Source: Rhizobium sp. 18055 (GTDB taxonomy: Bacteria > Pseudomonadota > Alphaproteobacteria > Rhizobiales > Rhizobiaceae). From it: DNA of 64,000 nt. The translations under genes and the position numbers were made by a program. Shown piece after piece: positions 16,695 through 27,583 of the stretch (position 1 is the stretch's first letter; the number at the start of each line of letters is the position of its first letter). The stretch is taken from contig NZ_CACSKD010000003.1 of assembly GCF_902706285.1 (NCBI RefSeq), forward strand, positions 372,001 through 436,000. The letters run 5' to 3'. Below the pieces are notes generated by a model. That model worked only from the letters and a program-made list of their open reading frames with translations. It was not told where the DNA came from and searched no databases.

Positions 16695-17318
16695 ATGACA
16701 GATCAATCTCATTCCATTCGCTCCATCTGTGTCTACTGTGGTTCGCGCCCCGGTAGCGATCCCAGCCACATGGCCGCCGGCCGTGCATTGGGCAAGGAAA
16801 TCGCCGATTACGGCCTGCGCCTGATCTACGGCGGCGGCACCAAGGGCATCATGGGAGCGGTGGCGAGCGGCACGCTCTCGAACGGCGGTCAGGTGACCGG
16901 CATCATTCCCGAGTTCCTGATCGACATGGAGGCGACACGCCACTCGCTCGGCCAGCTTAACGAGCTGATTGTAACCCCGGACATGCATGCGCGCAAACAC
17001 ACGATGTTCGAGCGCTCGGATGCCTTCGTGGCATTGCCCGGCGGCATCGGCACGCTCGAGGAAATCATCGAGATCATGACCTGGGCACAGCTCGGCCGTC
17101 ATGAAAAGCCGATGATCTTTGCCAACATCAACGGTTTCTGGGATCCGATGATGGAGCTGCTGCGTCACATGACAGACGAGGGCTTCATCCACACCGCCCA
17201 TCGCGTCCAGCCCTTGGTCATCGACAACATCTCGGAAATCATCCCGACGATCATGGCGCAGGCGGCAGAACTTGCATCCGACCGGGACGGCGAGGAAGCC
17301 GTGATCTCGAAGATGTGA
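16695..17318 (+). CDS. LOG-family nucleotide phosphoribohydrolase (TIGR00730)
   Basis: This 207-residue Rossmann-fold enzyme has the family motifs GGGTKGIMG and PGGIGTLEEI. Members remove ribose 5-phosphate from nucleoside monophosphates, and in plants and some bacteria they activate cytokinins. The bacterial substrate is uncertain. I chose the ATG at 16695. A TTG 12 nt upstream follows GAGAG at better spacing and may be the true start. It is divergent from the LysM gene and convergent with rarD. Confidence 0.88.
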   Translation: MTDQSHSIRSICVYCGSRPGSDPSHMAAGRALGKEIADYGLRLIYGGGTKGIMGAVASGTLSNGGQVTGIIPEFLIDMEATRHSLGQLNELIVTPDMHARKHTMFERSDAFVALPGGIGTLEEIIEIMTWAQLGRHEKPMIFANINGFWDPMMELLRHMTDEGFIHTAHRVQPLVIDNISEIIPTIMAQAAELASDRDGEEAVISKM

Positions 17319-17323
17319 AAGTC

Positions 17324-17339
17324 GGGGCGCTAACGCCCC
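17324..17339. terminator. hairpin between LOG gene and rarD
   Basis: GGGGCG and CGCCCC pair around a CTAA loop between two convergent stop codons. The stem is short (6 bp) and has no T-run, so it is a modest terminator at best. Confidence 0.4.
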
Positions 17340-18244
17340 CGGCTATTTCTGATCATCGACCAGCTATAGAGAAACAGCCCTGCCCAGATCAGCGGGAAGG
17401 CGATCATCTGCGCGGTACCGAGCGGCTCCTTGAAGACGAAGACGGCGATCAGGAAGATCATCGTCGGCGCGATATACTGCATGATCCCGATGGTCGACAG
17501 CTTCAGCAGCTTGGCGCCGTTGGCATAGATCATCAGCGGCACCGCCGTCACCAGCCCGCAGCCGAGCAGCAGCCCCGTATCGGCCCATCCTGTGCGGTAG
17601 AAATGGCCTTCGCCGCTGCCGAATTCGAGATAGAGGATGTAGAAGAAAGCAGGGACGCTGAGGATCAGCACCTCGAGAAAAAAGCCCTGGTTGGGACCGA
17701 GCGGCAACGTCTTGCGAAGCAGCGCATAGAGCCCCCAGGAGATCGTCAGCGTCAGCGAAATCCACGGCACATGGCCGCTATCGACCGCGAGGATGACGAC
17801 CGCAAGGCCCGCCAGCACGATCGCTGCAATCTGGACCGGACGCAGCTGTTCCTTGAGCACGACGGCGCCGAGAAGAATACTGAACAGCGGATTGATGAAA
17901 TAGCCGAGCGCCGCATCGATCGAATGACCGGCGCCGATCGCCCACACATAGGTGCCCCAGTTCACGGTAATCAGCGCGGCCGTCAGTGCCGCCATCGCCA
18001 GCAGACGCGGCGAGCGCAGCGCCATACGGACATCGTCCGTGCGGCCGAGGACGACGAGGACGATGCCCGCCAACGGCAGCGACCACAGAATGCGGTGCGC
18101 GATGACCTCGGCAGGCGAGATATGGGCGACCGCCTTCATGTAGATCGGCAGAAAGCCCCACAGCAGATAGGCCGTGAGTGCGAAGGCAAAACCGCGCGGG
18201 CTGTCCTCGTTCTTGATCAACGGCGCGCTTGCATCGGCAGACAT
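17330..18244 (-). CDS. rarD: EamA-family transporter RarD
   Basis: This 304-residue inner-membrane protein has about ten transmembrane helices forming two EamA repeats. The segment LTAYLLWGFLPIYMKAVAHI and the EVIAHRILWSLP motif are typical of RarD. RarD proteins are presumed metabolite or drug exporters; the substrate is unknown. The gene stands alone on the minus strand, convergent with the LOG gene. Confidence 0.9.
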   Translation of the reverse strand: MSADASAPLIKNEDSPRGFAFALTAYLLWGFLPIYMKAVAHISPAEVIAHRILWSLPLAGIVLVVLGRTDDVRMALRSPRLLAMAALTAALITVNWGTYVWAIGAGHSIDAALGYFINPLFSILLGAVVLKEQLRPVQIAAIVLAGLAVVILAVDSGHVPWISLTLTISWGLYALLRKTLPLGPNQGFFLEVLILSVPAFFYILYLEFGSGEGHFYRTGWADTGLLLGCGLVTAVPLMIYANGAKLLKLSTIGIMQYIAPTMIFLIAVFVFKEPLGTAQMIAFPLIWAGLFLYSWSMIRNSRGR

Positions 18245-18348
18245 CGGGTGCTTCCATTATTGTACTGATTGAGGACCCGGTTAGCGTAACGGCCGTGAAT
18301 AGGCCAATTCATTTCATTGAACGAATATGCAGCGCGTTTGATCGCAGC

Positions 18349-19965
18349 CTATTCTGCCGCAATCTTGCCTGCCAGCTGCCGGTTCTTCATCAGTTTATAA
18401 ATCACCGAATCCATCAGGGCCTGGAAAGAAGCGTCGATGATGTTCTCCGACACCCCGACCGTCCACCAGCGCACGCCGTCACTATCGGTCGATTCGATCA
18501 GGACGCGGGTGATCGCCTCGGTGCCGCCATTGAGGATACGCACCTTGAAATCGGCCAGAACGAGGTCGTCGATCTCGTGCTGGTACTTGCCGAAATCCTT
18601 GCGCAATGCCAGGTCGAGCGCGTTGACAGGGCCATCGCCTTCGGCCACCGACATCACCGTCTGGCCGTCGATGCCGAGCTTGACCACCGCTTCCGAGACG
18701 ATCTTCACCTGTCCGTGCGAATCGAACCGCCGCTCGACCATCACCCGAAAACCTTCGACCGAGAAGAACTCCGGGATGGTTCCCAGCGTCCTGCGGGCCA
18801 GCAGTTCGAAGCTGGCATCGGCCCCTTCATAGGCGTAGCCCGACGCTTCGCGGTCCTTCACCAGCGAGATCAACTGGTCGAGCTTCGGATCGTCCTTGCC
18901 GACCTCGATGCCGCGGCGCTTCAGCGCGTTGATGAAATTCGCCTTGCCGCCCTGATCGGACACCATCACCTTGCGGAAATTACCGACGCTTTCGGGCGTC
19001 ACATGCTCATAGGTGCGCGGATCCTTCAGCAGCGCCGAGGCATGGATGCCGGCCTTGGTGGCAAATGCGGAGGCGCCGACATAGGGCATCTGGTGATCGG
19101 GCGAGCGGTTCAGCAACTCATCGAAGGCATGCGACAGCCGCGTCAGGTTCAACAGCCGCTCTGCATCGATGGCGGTTTCGAAGCGTGACGAATAGGTCTC
19201 CTTCAGCGCCAGCGTCGGGATCAGCGTTATAAGATTGGCGTTGCCGCAGCGCTCACCGATGCCGTTGAGCGTACCCTGGAGTTGCCGAACGCCGGCTTCG
19301 ACCGCGGCCAGCGAATTGGCCACCGCCTGGCCGGTATCATTGTGAGCATGCATGCCAAGACAGTGTCCCGGAACGCCCGCCGCGATGGTTGCCTCGACAA
19401 TCGCACGGACCTCGGGGGGCTGCGTGCCGCCATTGGTGTCGCAAAGCACGATCCAGCGTGCGCCGGCATCGTAGGCTGTCCTGGCGCAGGCCAGCGCATA
19501 CTCAGGATTGGCCTTGTAGCCGTCGAAGAAATGCTCGCAATCGACCATCGCCTCCTTGCCTGCAGCGACCGCCGCCTTGACGCTTTCCGAGATGCTTTCG
19601 AGGTTCTCCTCGTTCGAACAGCCGAGCGCTACCTTCACATGGTAATCCCAGCTCTTGGCGACGAAACAGATCGCATCGCTCTTTGCCTGCAGCAGCGTCG
19701 CCAGCCCCGGATCGTTGGAGGTGGAAACGCCGGCGCGCTTGGTCATGCCGAATGCGACGAAAGAAGCACGCCTGGTGCGCTTCTCGCTGAAGAAGGCGGT
19801 ATCGGTCGGGTTGGCACCGGGATAGCCGCCCTCGATGTAGTCGAGGCCGAACTCGTCGAGCATGGTGGCGATCGAAATCTTGTCCTCGACGGAAAAGTCG
19901 ATCCCGGGCGTCTGCTGACCGTCCCTGAGCGTCGTGTCGAAGAGGTAGATTCTGTCTCTGGCCAT
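18349..19965 (-). CDS. cimA: citramalate synthase
   Basis: This 538-residue enzyme condenses pyruvate and acetyl-CoA to (R)-citramalate, the first step of a threonine-independent route to isoleucine. The HMGL-like catalytic domain (about 1-280) has YLFDTTLRDGQQTPG and the metal-binding HAHNDTGQAVANS. A C-terminal LeuA dimer/allosteric domain follows (about 400-530). The sequence fits the CimA branch better than LeuA. The ATG at 19965 has GGGAGG 7 nt upstream. It appears to be a single-gene unit. Confidence 0.92.
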   Translation of the reverse strand: MARDRIYLFDTTLRDGQQTPGIDFSVEDKISIATMLDEFGLDYIEGGYPGANPTDTAFFSEKRTRRASFVAFGMTKRAGVSTSNDPGLATLLQAKSDAICFVAKSWDYHVKVALGCSNEENLESISESVKAAVAAGKEAMVDCEHFFDGYKANPEYALACARTAYDAGARWIVLCDTNGGTQPPEVRAIVEATIAAGVPGHCLGMHAHNDTGQAVANSLAAVEAGVRQLQGTLNGIGERCGNANLITLIPTLALKETYSSRFETAIDAERLLNLTRLSHAFDELLNRSPDHQMPYVGASAFATKAGIHASALLKDPRTYEHVTPESVGNFRKVMVSDQGGKANFINALKRRGIEVGKDDPKLDQLISLVKDREASGYAYEGADASFELLARRTLGTIPEFFSVEGFRVMVERRFDSHGQVKIVSEAVVKLGIDGQTVMSVAEGDGPVNALDLALRKDFGKYQHEIDDLVLADFKVRILNGGTEAITRVLIESTDSDGVRWWTVGVSENIIDASFQALMDSVIYKLMKNRQLAGKIAAE

Positions 19966-20035
19966 TGCGATGCCTCCCGGGCGATAACTGCTTTTGTGTT
20001 TTATGCTTGGGGGGCTGACATCCGCAGATGCCAGC

Positions 20036-21461
<1,426 letters not shown>

Positions 21462-21465
<4 letters not shown>

Positions 21466-21950
21466 GATGATGCTCCGGATGGCCAACTGGCCGTGTCATG
21501 GTCGGGATGTTGATGATTGCTCGCCGCAATCGCATTCTCGCGATCCGGCATGCCGTCGGCGGCTTCAATGGGCAGGCCGTCGAGTTCGTGAAACCAGGGC
21601 ACCTTGCGCCCGGTATTCGACTGTGCCACGGGCCTCACGGCTTGCGGATCATCCAGCGAGCCGAGCGTGATGTTGATGAAGTCGGCGCCAGGCATCTCGT
21701 AGAACAGCGGTGTTCCGCAAATTCCGCAGAAGCCTCGCCGGACCAGATCGGACGAGTGAAACCACGTCGGATCACTGCGAGTGAGGGCGAAATCGGACCG
21801 CGCTATGGCTGCCATAGGCATAAAGTAACTGCCGGCCGCTTTCTGGCACATGCGGCAATGGCAAAGATGCGGGTAGCCGAGTTCACCCGTGGCGCGATAA
21901 CGAACCGCGCCGCACTGGCAGCCTCCGCTCATCGGTGCAGCCGCGGTCAC
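21462..21950 (-). CDS. GFA-family protein, copy 2 (GTG start)
   Basis: This 162-residue GFA/CENP-V protein has the zinc motifs GGCQCGAVRY, CHCRMCQKA and FCGICGTPL. I chose the GTG at 21950, which has AGGAG 5 nt upstream and overlaps the previous stop by 4 nt. It keeps the shared C-terminal QHPDHDTASWP. It differs from the flanking copies in the middle, for example in having no WTRGE segment, so it may bind another substrate. Confidence 0.9.
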
Positions 21951-22426
21951 GGGCTCTCCTCTTTGGGCCAACTGGCCGTGTCGTGGTCGGGATGCTGGTA
22001 GGAAACCAGATCGAGCACGAAGGGCGCTGCCTCCGCGTCCTCTTCCGTCTCGCGGGCAGGCAATTCGTGCAGATGATCGACGAAGTCGATCTTCCGCTCG
22101 GTGCCATACTGGATGACCGGTGGTAGCGCCGAGGGATCGTCGAACGCGCCTGCCGCAATCGCCATGCCGTCGGGTGCCTCATAGGTCAACGGTGTGCCGC
22201 AATCGGCGCAGAATCCGCGCTCCACCACGTTGGAGGACCGAAATTTCTTCCGCTCGCCACGCGTCCACTCGATCTCCGCGCCGCGCACGGACACCAGTGG
22301 CGCATAATAGGCACCGAACGCCTTCTGGCACATGCGGCAATGACAGATCGACGAATCCGTGAGCATGCCCCGCACCCGGAAACGGATCGCGCCGCACTGG
22401 CAGCCGCCGGTGTAGGTCGCAGTCAT
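21947..22426 (-). CDS. GFA-family protein, copy 3
   Basis: This 159-residue GFA/CENP-V protein is the first gene of the operon. It has GGCQCGAIRF, CHCRMCQKAF and FCADCGTPL, and like copy 1 a WTRGE segment before the last Cys pair. It ends with the shared QHPDHDTASWP. The ATG at 22426 follows GGAGAG by 7-8 nt. An intergenic inverted repeat lies directly upstream. Confidence 0.9.
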   Translation of the reverse strand: MTATYTGGCQCGAIRFRVRGMLTDSSICHCRMCQKAFGAYYAPLVSVRGAEIEWTRGERKKFRSSNVVERGFCADCGTPLTYEAPDGMAIAAGAFDDPSALPPVIQYGTERKIDFVDHLHELPARETEEDAEAAPFVLDLVSYQHPDHDTASWPKEESP

Positions 22427-22461
22427 GGGTGAGCTCTCCATACCGTTGCAGATGGAAGTAA

Positions 22462-22606
22462 GGACCCCTCCCCACAAGGGAGAAGGCTAAGCCGTGGTGA
22501 TGGTCCTGCCCAACTGAAGCGAGATTCGACCGCGACGTCGAGGTTGTGTCGAGAGGCGGCGGCAAGGAAGCCCCGCCCCCTTGTGGGGAGGGGTTGGGGA
22601 GGGGTC
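22462..22606. repeat. intergenic inverted repeat, RIME-like
   Basis: A perfect 17-bp inverted repeat (22464-22480 with 22578-22594, core CCTCCCCACAAGGG) bounds about 97 nt. The right side also carries a second GGGGAGGGGTC-type block. G/C-tract palindromes of this kind between genes resemble the RIME-type mosaic elements of rhizobia. It may fold in RNA and separate cysS from the GFA operon. The family assignment is from memory of the pattern. Confidence 0.6.
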
Positions 22607-22625
22607 TTTTCGAAAACCGCCAGCG

Positions 22626-24032
22626 TCACCGCTTCACCTCCCACGTCGTCACCCGCGCACCCGTCGCTGCATCCTTGCCATCCTTCAACTGGATGCCCTC
22701 GGCCAGCAGCGTGTCGCGGATCTTGTCGGCCTCGGCGAAGTTCTTGGCGTTGAGCAACTCCAGCCGCGCCTTCACCCGCCGGTCGATCTCGATCGCCACC
22801 GCCTCGTCGATCTCCGCCATCGCAGGCAACAGCCCGAGCAAAGCAGCACTCGCCGCAAACACCGGCAGCAACGTCTTGTCGGCATTGGCCTCCTGCGCCA
22901 GCGCATGCAGCGCCTGCACGGCCGCAACCGTGTTGAGGTCGTCGCCAAGCGCATCCATCACGCTTGCCGCCGGTGCCGCATCGCCAAGCTCGGCAGCCGG
23001 CCATTTCGCCAGCAGCCGTTCAGCCTCTTCCAGCCGCTTGATCGAGAAATCGATCGGCTCGCGGTAATGCGTCATCAGCATCGCCAGCCGCAGAACATCG
23101 CCCGGCCATTGACGGCCGCCGAATTTCTCCGTCGCCAGCAACTCGTTGATGGTGATGAAGTTGCCTTCAGACTTCGACATCTTGCGGCCTTCGACCTGCA
23201 CGAAGCCGTTGTGCATCCAGACATTCGCCATCACGTCTGTGCCATGGGCGCAACGCGACTGGGCGATCTCGTTCTCATGGTGCGGGAAGATCAGATCGAG
23301 CCCGCCGCCATGAATATCGAACACCTCGCCGAGATAGCGCTGGCTCATCGCCGAGCACTCGATATGCCAGCCCGGACGACCGCGACCCCAGGGGCTGTCC
23401 CAGCCGGGCTCGTTGTCGCTGGAGGCCTTCCAGAGCACGAAATCGCCGGGGTTCTTCTTGTGCGCATCAACGGCCACGCGGGCACCGGCCTGCTGCTCGT
23501 CGAGCGGACGCTTCGACAATTGCCCGTAATCGGCCATCGACTTGGTATCGAACAGCACTTCGCCTGAAGCCTCGTAGGCATGGCCGCGGGAAAGCAGCCG
23601 CTCGATGATCTCGATCATCTGCGCAATATTGTCGGTCGCCCGCGGCTCGACCGTCGGCGCGAGGCAGCCGAGAGCCGCCACGTCGTCGTGGAACTGCTTG
23701 GCGGTCTTTTCGGTCACTGCATGGATCGCATCGTTCAACGACAGGCTCGGATGATCTCTGAGCGCCCGGGCGTTGATCTTGTCATCGACGTCGGTGATGT
23801 TGCGCGCATAGGTGACGTGATCGGCGCCGTAGACGTGGGCAAGCAGCCGGAACAGCACGTCGAAGACGATGACCGGGCGGGCATTGCCGATATGCGCGAA
23901 GTCGTAGACGGTCGGGCCGCAGACATACATGCGGACGTTTTTCGGATCGATCGGTGCAAACACCGTCCGTTCGCGCGTCAGCGTGTTGTACAGCTTGAGT
24001 TCCGGCGTCTTCGATCCCGACTGGCCGTCCAT
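22626..24032 (-). CDS. cysS: cysteinyl-tRNA synthetase
   Basis: This 468-residue class I synthetase charges tRNA-Cys. The HIGH-type motif reads HIGN (in [11 protein letters not shown]), and KMSKSEGNF is complete. The zinc-binding Cys and His residues that select cysteine are in the expected places (CGPTVYD and later). Length matches the family. GGGAG lies 7 nt before the ATG. It appears to be transcribed alone. Confidence 0.96.
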   Translation of the reverse strand: MDGQSGSKTPELKLYNTLTRERTVFAPIDPKNVRMYVCGPTVYDFAHIGNARPVIVFDVLFRLLAHVYGADHVTYARNITDVDDKINARALRDHPSLSLNDAIHAVTEKTAKQFHDDVAALGCLAPTVEPRATDNIAQMIEIIERLLSRGHAYEASGEVLFDTKSMADYGQLSKRPLDEQQAGARVAVDAHKKNPGDFVLWKASSDNEPGWDSPWGRGRPGWHIECSAMSQRYLGEVFDIHGGGLDLIFPHHENEIAQSRCAHGTDVMANVWMHNGFVQVEGRKMSKSEGNFITINELLATEKFGGRQWPGDVLRLAMLMTHYREPIDFSIKRLEEAERLLAKWPAAELGDAAPAASVMDALGDDLNTVAAVQALHALAQEANADKTLLPVFAASAALLGLLPAMAEIDEAVAIEIDRRVKARLELLNAKNFAEADKIRDTLLAEGIQLKDGKDAATGARVTTWEVKR

Positions 24033-24385
24033 GTCTATTCTCCCAAAATGCTACGATCCGAAAAAGCACTCTACCGCCGGCGGGCCGGGGCGTTTCTCAT
24101 CTTGGGTATTTGGGAGACGAAAACGGCCAGGCCAGCGAGCGCGCTAGCGAATAATCTTCCGGCAGATGATGCAGGTAACCGTTTTCATGGCGGGTTTTAT
24201 GGCGCGGGTTTGGGGTTTGGTCAAGGGGGTGAGAAGCGGTCGGGCGCAGCCAGGCAATCGATCCGGCTGATCGGTTGTAGCATCGAAAGGCCGAAGCTCA
24301 AGCGCAGGGCCGGGCGGTTGTCACATCTCTCGACGACAACAGATCTCTACCAGCCACGGATCGAAAAGATTGAAGGGAACCCGCG
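24033..24385. other. 353-nt intergenic region, no gene seen
   Basis: This divergent gap between cysS and the GH25 gene must hold both promoters. An open frame exists on the plus strand but it lacks a ribosome site and runs into the GH25 start. I see no tRNA, repeat or terminator. Confidence 0.5.
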
Positions 24386-25123
24386 TTGAAGCGAAGATAC
24401 CAAGCCGTAGCCGTTGCGATCATTCTGGCTGTCGCATCCGCAGCCTATCTGGCGTACGATCGCGCCATGGCGCCTTTTTCTCCTCCCTCGCTTGCAGACT
24501 ACCCCATCCAGGGCATCGATATCAGCCACCATCAGGGTGCCATCGACTGGAAGATGCTGGCCGCCCAGCCCAATGTCCGCTTTGCCTTCATGAAGGCCAC
24601 CGAGGGTGGCGACCACCGCGACGCCCGCTTTGCCGAGAACTGGCAGGCCGCAAAAGAAGCCGGCATCGTCAGGGGCGCCTATCACTTCTTCACCTTCTGC
24701 CGCCCCGGCCGCGAGCAGGCGCAGAATGTGCTGGCGACGGTCCCGGTTGAGCCAGGCACGCTGCCGATCACCATCGATCTGGAATTCACCGGCAATTGCG
24801 GAAAAATCCCGACGCGCGAGGAACTGAGCGCCGAGATCAACGCCTTCTTCACCGAACTGAACGGCGCCTACGGGGCCAAGCCGATCGTCTACTTCGATCA
24901 GCCGTTCCATGATCAATATTTCAGGGGAAACGAGGCGAGTTTTCCCGAGCACTATCTGTGGCTGAGAAGCATTGCGGCGGAGCCAAGTGTCGCAGATTGC
25001 AGCATCTGGCAATTCGCCGACAATGGCACGCTGGATGGTATCGCCGGCCCCGTCGATCTCGACGCCCTATGCCCAGCCGAGACAGGCCTCTTCCGCCTGT
25101 TCCAGACAGCGGCATCGAAATAA
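24386..25123 (+). CDS. GH25-family muramidase (TTG start)
   Basis: This 245-residue protein is a glycoside hydrolase family 25 enzyme (lysozyme type) that cuts peptidoglycan. Family motifs are GIDISHHQG (about 46-54), FAFMKATEGG, AYHFF and ITIDLEF. The Asp and Glu of the latter are probable catalytic residues. Residues 1-27 (basic then hydrophobic) form a signal anchor. That anchor exists only if the TTG start is used, and AAGGGA lies about 8 nt before it. No later ATG keeps the anchor. A role in wall remodelling is inferred. Confidence 0.88.
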   Translation: MKRRYQAVAVAIILAVASAAYLAYDRAMAPFSPPSLADYPIQGIDISHHQGAIDWKMLAAQPNVRFAFMKATEGGDHRDARFAENWQAAKEAGIVRGAYHFFTFCRPGREQAQNVLATVPVEPGTLPITIDLEFTGNCGKIPTREELSAEINAFFTELNGAYGAKPIVYFDQPFHDQYFRGNEASFPEHYLWLRSIAAEPSVADCSIWQFADNGTLDGIAGPVDLDALCPAETGLFRLFQTAASK

Positions 25124-25133
25124 GCGGAACTGA

Positions 25134-25874
25134 CTATTCCGGCAGCCGGTAATCGACGAGCTTGTTCTCGCGGACGACGAACAGTTTTCCGGTCTCGGTG
25201 AAATCAGGGCCGAGGAGCGGCAGGATCGCCTTGGCCACGTCGGAAGGATGCGGCAGCGTCTCCGGATCTTCGCCGGGAACCGCCTGCGCGCGCATCGCCG
25301 TGCGGGTGGCGCCCGGATCGACGCTGGTGACGCGCAGTGGCGTGCTCTGGCTCTCTCCGGCCCAGGTGCGTGCCAGCGCCTCGACGGCAGCCTTGGAGGC
25401 GGAGTAGGGGCCCCAGAACGGGCGACACTTGTGCGCGGCAGCCGACGACAGGATCACGGCGCGGCCTGCGTCCGAGCGGGCCAGCAGCGGATCGACGGAA
25501 CGGATCAGCCGCCACGTCGCGGTGACGTTGATGGTCATCACCTTCTCGAAGGTCTTCGCCTCGATATGGCCGATCGGCGAGATCACCCCGAGCACGCCCG
25601 CATTGGCAACGAGGATGTCGAGCTTGCCCCAGCGTTCGAAGATCGAGGCCCCCAGCGCATCGATGGCGTTCATGTCGGCAAGGTCGAAGGGAACCAGTGT
25701 CGCCGAGCCGCCGAGCGCCTTGATGGCATCGTCGAGGTCCTCAAGGCCACCGACGGTTCGGGCGCAGGCCACCACATGCGCCCCGGCCTTGGCCAGTTCG
25801 AGCGCGGTGAAATAGCCGATACCGCGCGATGCGCCGGTGACGAGTGCGACCTTGCCGGTGAGATTGGTGCTCAT
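25134..25874 (-). CDS. SDR-family oxidoreductase
   Basis: This 246-residue short-chain dehydrogenase has the NAD(P)-binding TGASRGIGY, NAG in the central strand and a YSASK catalytic Tyr-Lys pair preceded by a Ser in ILSSAAA. The substrate is unknown. It lies 72 nt downstream of purF on the same strand, an arrangement common in rhizobia, so it may be cotranscribed with it. Confidence 0.92.
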   Translation of the reverse strand: MSTNLTGKVALVTGASRGIGYFTALELAKAGAHVVACARTVGGLEDLDDAIKALGGSATLVPFDLADMNAIDALGASIFERWGKLDILVANAGVLGVISPIGHIEAKTFEKVMTINVTATWRLIRSVDPLLARSDAGRAVILSSAAAHKCRPFWGPYSASKAAVEALARTWAGESQSTPLRVTSVDPGATRTAMRAQAVPGEDPETLPHPSDVAKAILPLLGPDFTETGKLFVVRENKLVDYRLPE

Positions 25875-25946
25875 TGAAACCCATTCCGTATTCGCGGGGA
25901 GGGAGGGGCACGACTGGCCCCTCGATCGAGGTGAAGCGGCCTGGGA

Positions 25947-27437
25947 TCAGCCGTTGCTGGCCATCACAGCAAGCTTGCGCACATTGCTGGTGCTGTCGTT
26001 ATCAAGCAGGCGTGTCGGGTAGTCACCGGTGAAGTAATGGTCGGTGAACTTCGGATTGGCCGCATCGCGATTTTCGCCGCCCACCGCACGATAGAGCCCG
26101 TCGATCGACAGGAACTCGAGCGAGTCAGCGCCGATATATTCGCACATCGCCTTCAGGCTGGAATACTGGTTGGCCAGCAGCTTGTCGGCGTCTGGCGTGT
26201 CGATGCCGTAGAAATCGGGGAAGTAGATCATCGGGCTGGCAACGCGGATATGCACTTCCTTGGCGCCGGCATCGCGGATCATCTGCACGATCTTCAGCGA
26301 CGTCGTGCCGCGCACGATCGAATCATCGACCAGCACCACGCGCTTGCCTTCGATCATCGCCTTGTTGGCCGAGTGCTTCAGCTTGACGCCGAAGGCGCGA
26401 ATCTGCTGCGTCGGCTCGATGAAGGTGCGGCCGACATAGTGGTTGCGGATGATGCCGTATTCGAACGGAATGCCGCTTGCCTGCGCAAAACCGAGCGCTG
26501 CCGGCGTGCCGCCATCGGGAACGGGCACGACAACGTCAGCCTCGACAGGTGCTTCCTTGGCAAGGTTGAAGCCCATGTTCTTGCGGGCGGTATAGACGCT
26601 GCGGCCGCCGACGACGGAATCAGGACGGGCGAAATAGACATATTCGAACAGGCAGAGACGCTCCGGCTTCGGCTGGTCGGCCTTGCGGGAATCGATGGTG
26701 ATCGAGCCGTCAGGCTGGATCTCGCAGATCACCACTTCGCCATTCTCGACGTCGCGAATGTACTTGGCGCCGATGATGTCGAGCGCACAGGTCTCCGAAC
26801 AGAAGATCGGCTTGCCATCCAGTTCACCCATGACCAGCGGACGAATGCCGATCGGATCGCGGGCGGCGATCAGCTTGGTGCGGGTCATCGCCAGCATCGA
26901 ATAGCCGCCTTCCATCTGGCGGATGGCGTCGATGAAGCGGTCGGAAGAGGAGGCCTGCTTGGAGCGGGCGATCAGGTGCAGCACCACTTCGGTATCGGAC
27001 GTCGCCTGGAAGATCGCGCCATCGGCGATCAGCATCCGGCGCATCGTCAGGCCGTTGGTGAAGTTGCCGTTATGGGCAACGGCAATGCCGCCGACTTCAA
27101 GTTCGGCAAACAGCGGCTGCACGTTGCGCAGCGCCACTTCGCCTGTCGTCGAATAGCGGGTGTGGCCGATCGAGATGAAGCCCGGAAGCTTCGCCAGCGT
27201 GACGGGATCGGTATAGTGGTCGCCAACCAGGCCCATGCGCTTTTCGGTATGGAACTGCTTGCCGTCAAAGGTGACGATACCGGCAGCTTCCTGGCCGCGG
27301 TGCTGCAAGGCATGCAGCCCGAGCGCCGTCAGTGTCGCGCCATCGGGATGGCCGAGGACGCCGAACACACCGCATTCCTCGTGCAGCGTATCGCCATCGA
27401 GTTCGTCGTTGAGCGTGGAGGAATGGGACTGGTTCAT
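25947..27437 (-). CDS. purF: amidophosphoribosyltransferase
   Basis: This 496-residue enzyme makes 5-phosphoribosylamine from PRPP and glutamine, the first committed step of purine synthesis. Cys22 (EECGVFGV) is the glutaminase nucleophile after removal of a 21-residue propeptide. The C-terminal phosphoribosyltransferase domain has VVLVDDSIVRGTTS, the PRPP loop. An iron-sulfur cluster is likely as in the Bacillus-type enzymes. It follows cvpA on the same strand, as in many bacteria. Confidence 0.96.
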   Translation of the reverse strand: MNQSHSSTLNDELDGDTLHEECGVFGVLGHPDGATLTALGLHALQHRGQEAAGIVTFDGKQFHTEKRMGLVGDHYTDPVTLAKLPGFISIGHTRYSTTGEVALRNVQPLFAELEVGGIAVAHNGNFTNGLTMRRMLIADGAIFQATSDTEVVLHLIARSKQASSSDRFIDAIRQMEGGYSMLAMTRTKLIAARDPIGIRPLVMGELDGKPIFCSETCALDIIGAKYIRDVENGEVVICEIQPDGSITIDSRKADQPKPERLCLFEYVYFARPDSVVGGRSVYTARKNMGFNLAKEAPVEADVVVPVPDGGTPAALGFAQASGIPFEYGIIRNHYVGRTFIEPTQQIRAFGVKLKHSANKAMIEGKRVVLVDDSIVRGTTSLKIVQMIRDAGAKEVHIRVASPMIYFPDFYGIDTPDADKLLANQYSSLKAMCEYIGADSLEFLSIDGLYRAVGGENRDAANPKFTDHYFTGDYPTRLLDNDSTSNVRKLAVMASNG

Positions 27438-27491
27438 TGATGCGGGCCTTTGCTCTCACAAGAATGGAATTCTACTTCCGGAAACGACGTA

Positions 27492-27516
27492 GGCCCGGCA
27501 GAGCGTGTGCCCGGCC
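27492..27516 (-). promoter_or_regulatory. hairpin in the cvpA-purF gap
   Basis: Nine-base arms (27492-27500 and 27508-27516) pair with one mismatch around a 7-nt loop within the 146-nt space upstream of purF. There is no T-run, so a terminator role is doubtful. It may act as an mRNA processing or stabilising element. Confidence 0.25.
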
Positions 27517-27583
27517 GGACCGTTATTCGCGTCCCCCTCAAATGGCAATTGCCATAGGCTGGGTCAAGCTGTTGAACACTGCG

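Noticed and set aside
24049-24389. Open frame of about 113 codons in the gap upstream of the GH25 gene
   Set aside because: It has no ribosome site, low-complexity Gly/Arg-rich composition and overlaps the GH25 start.
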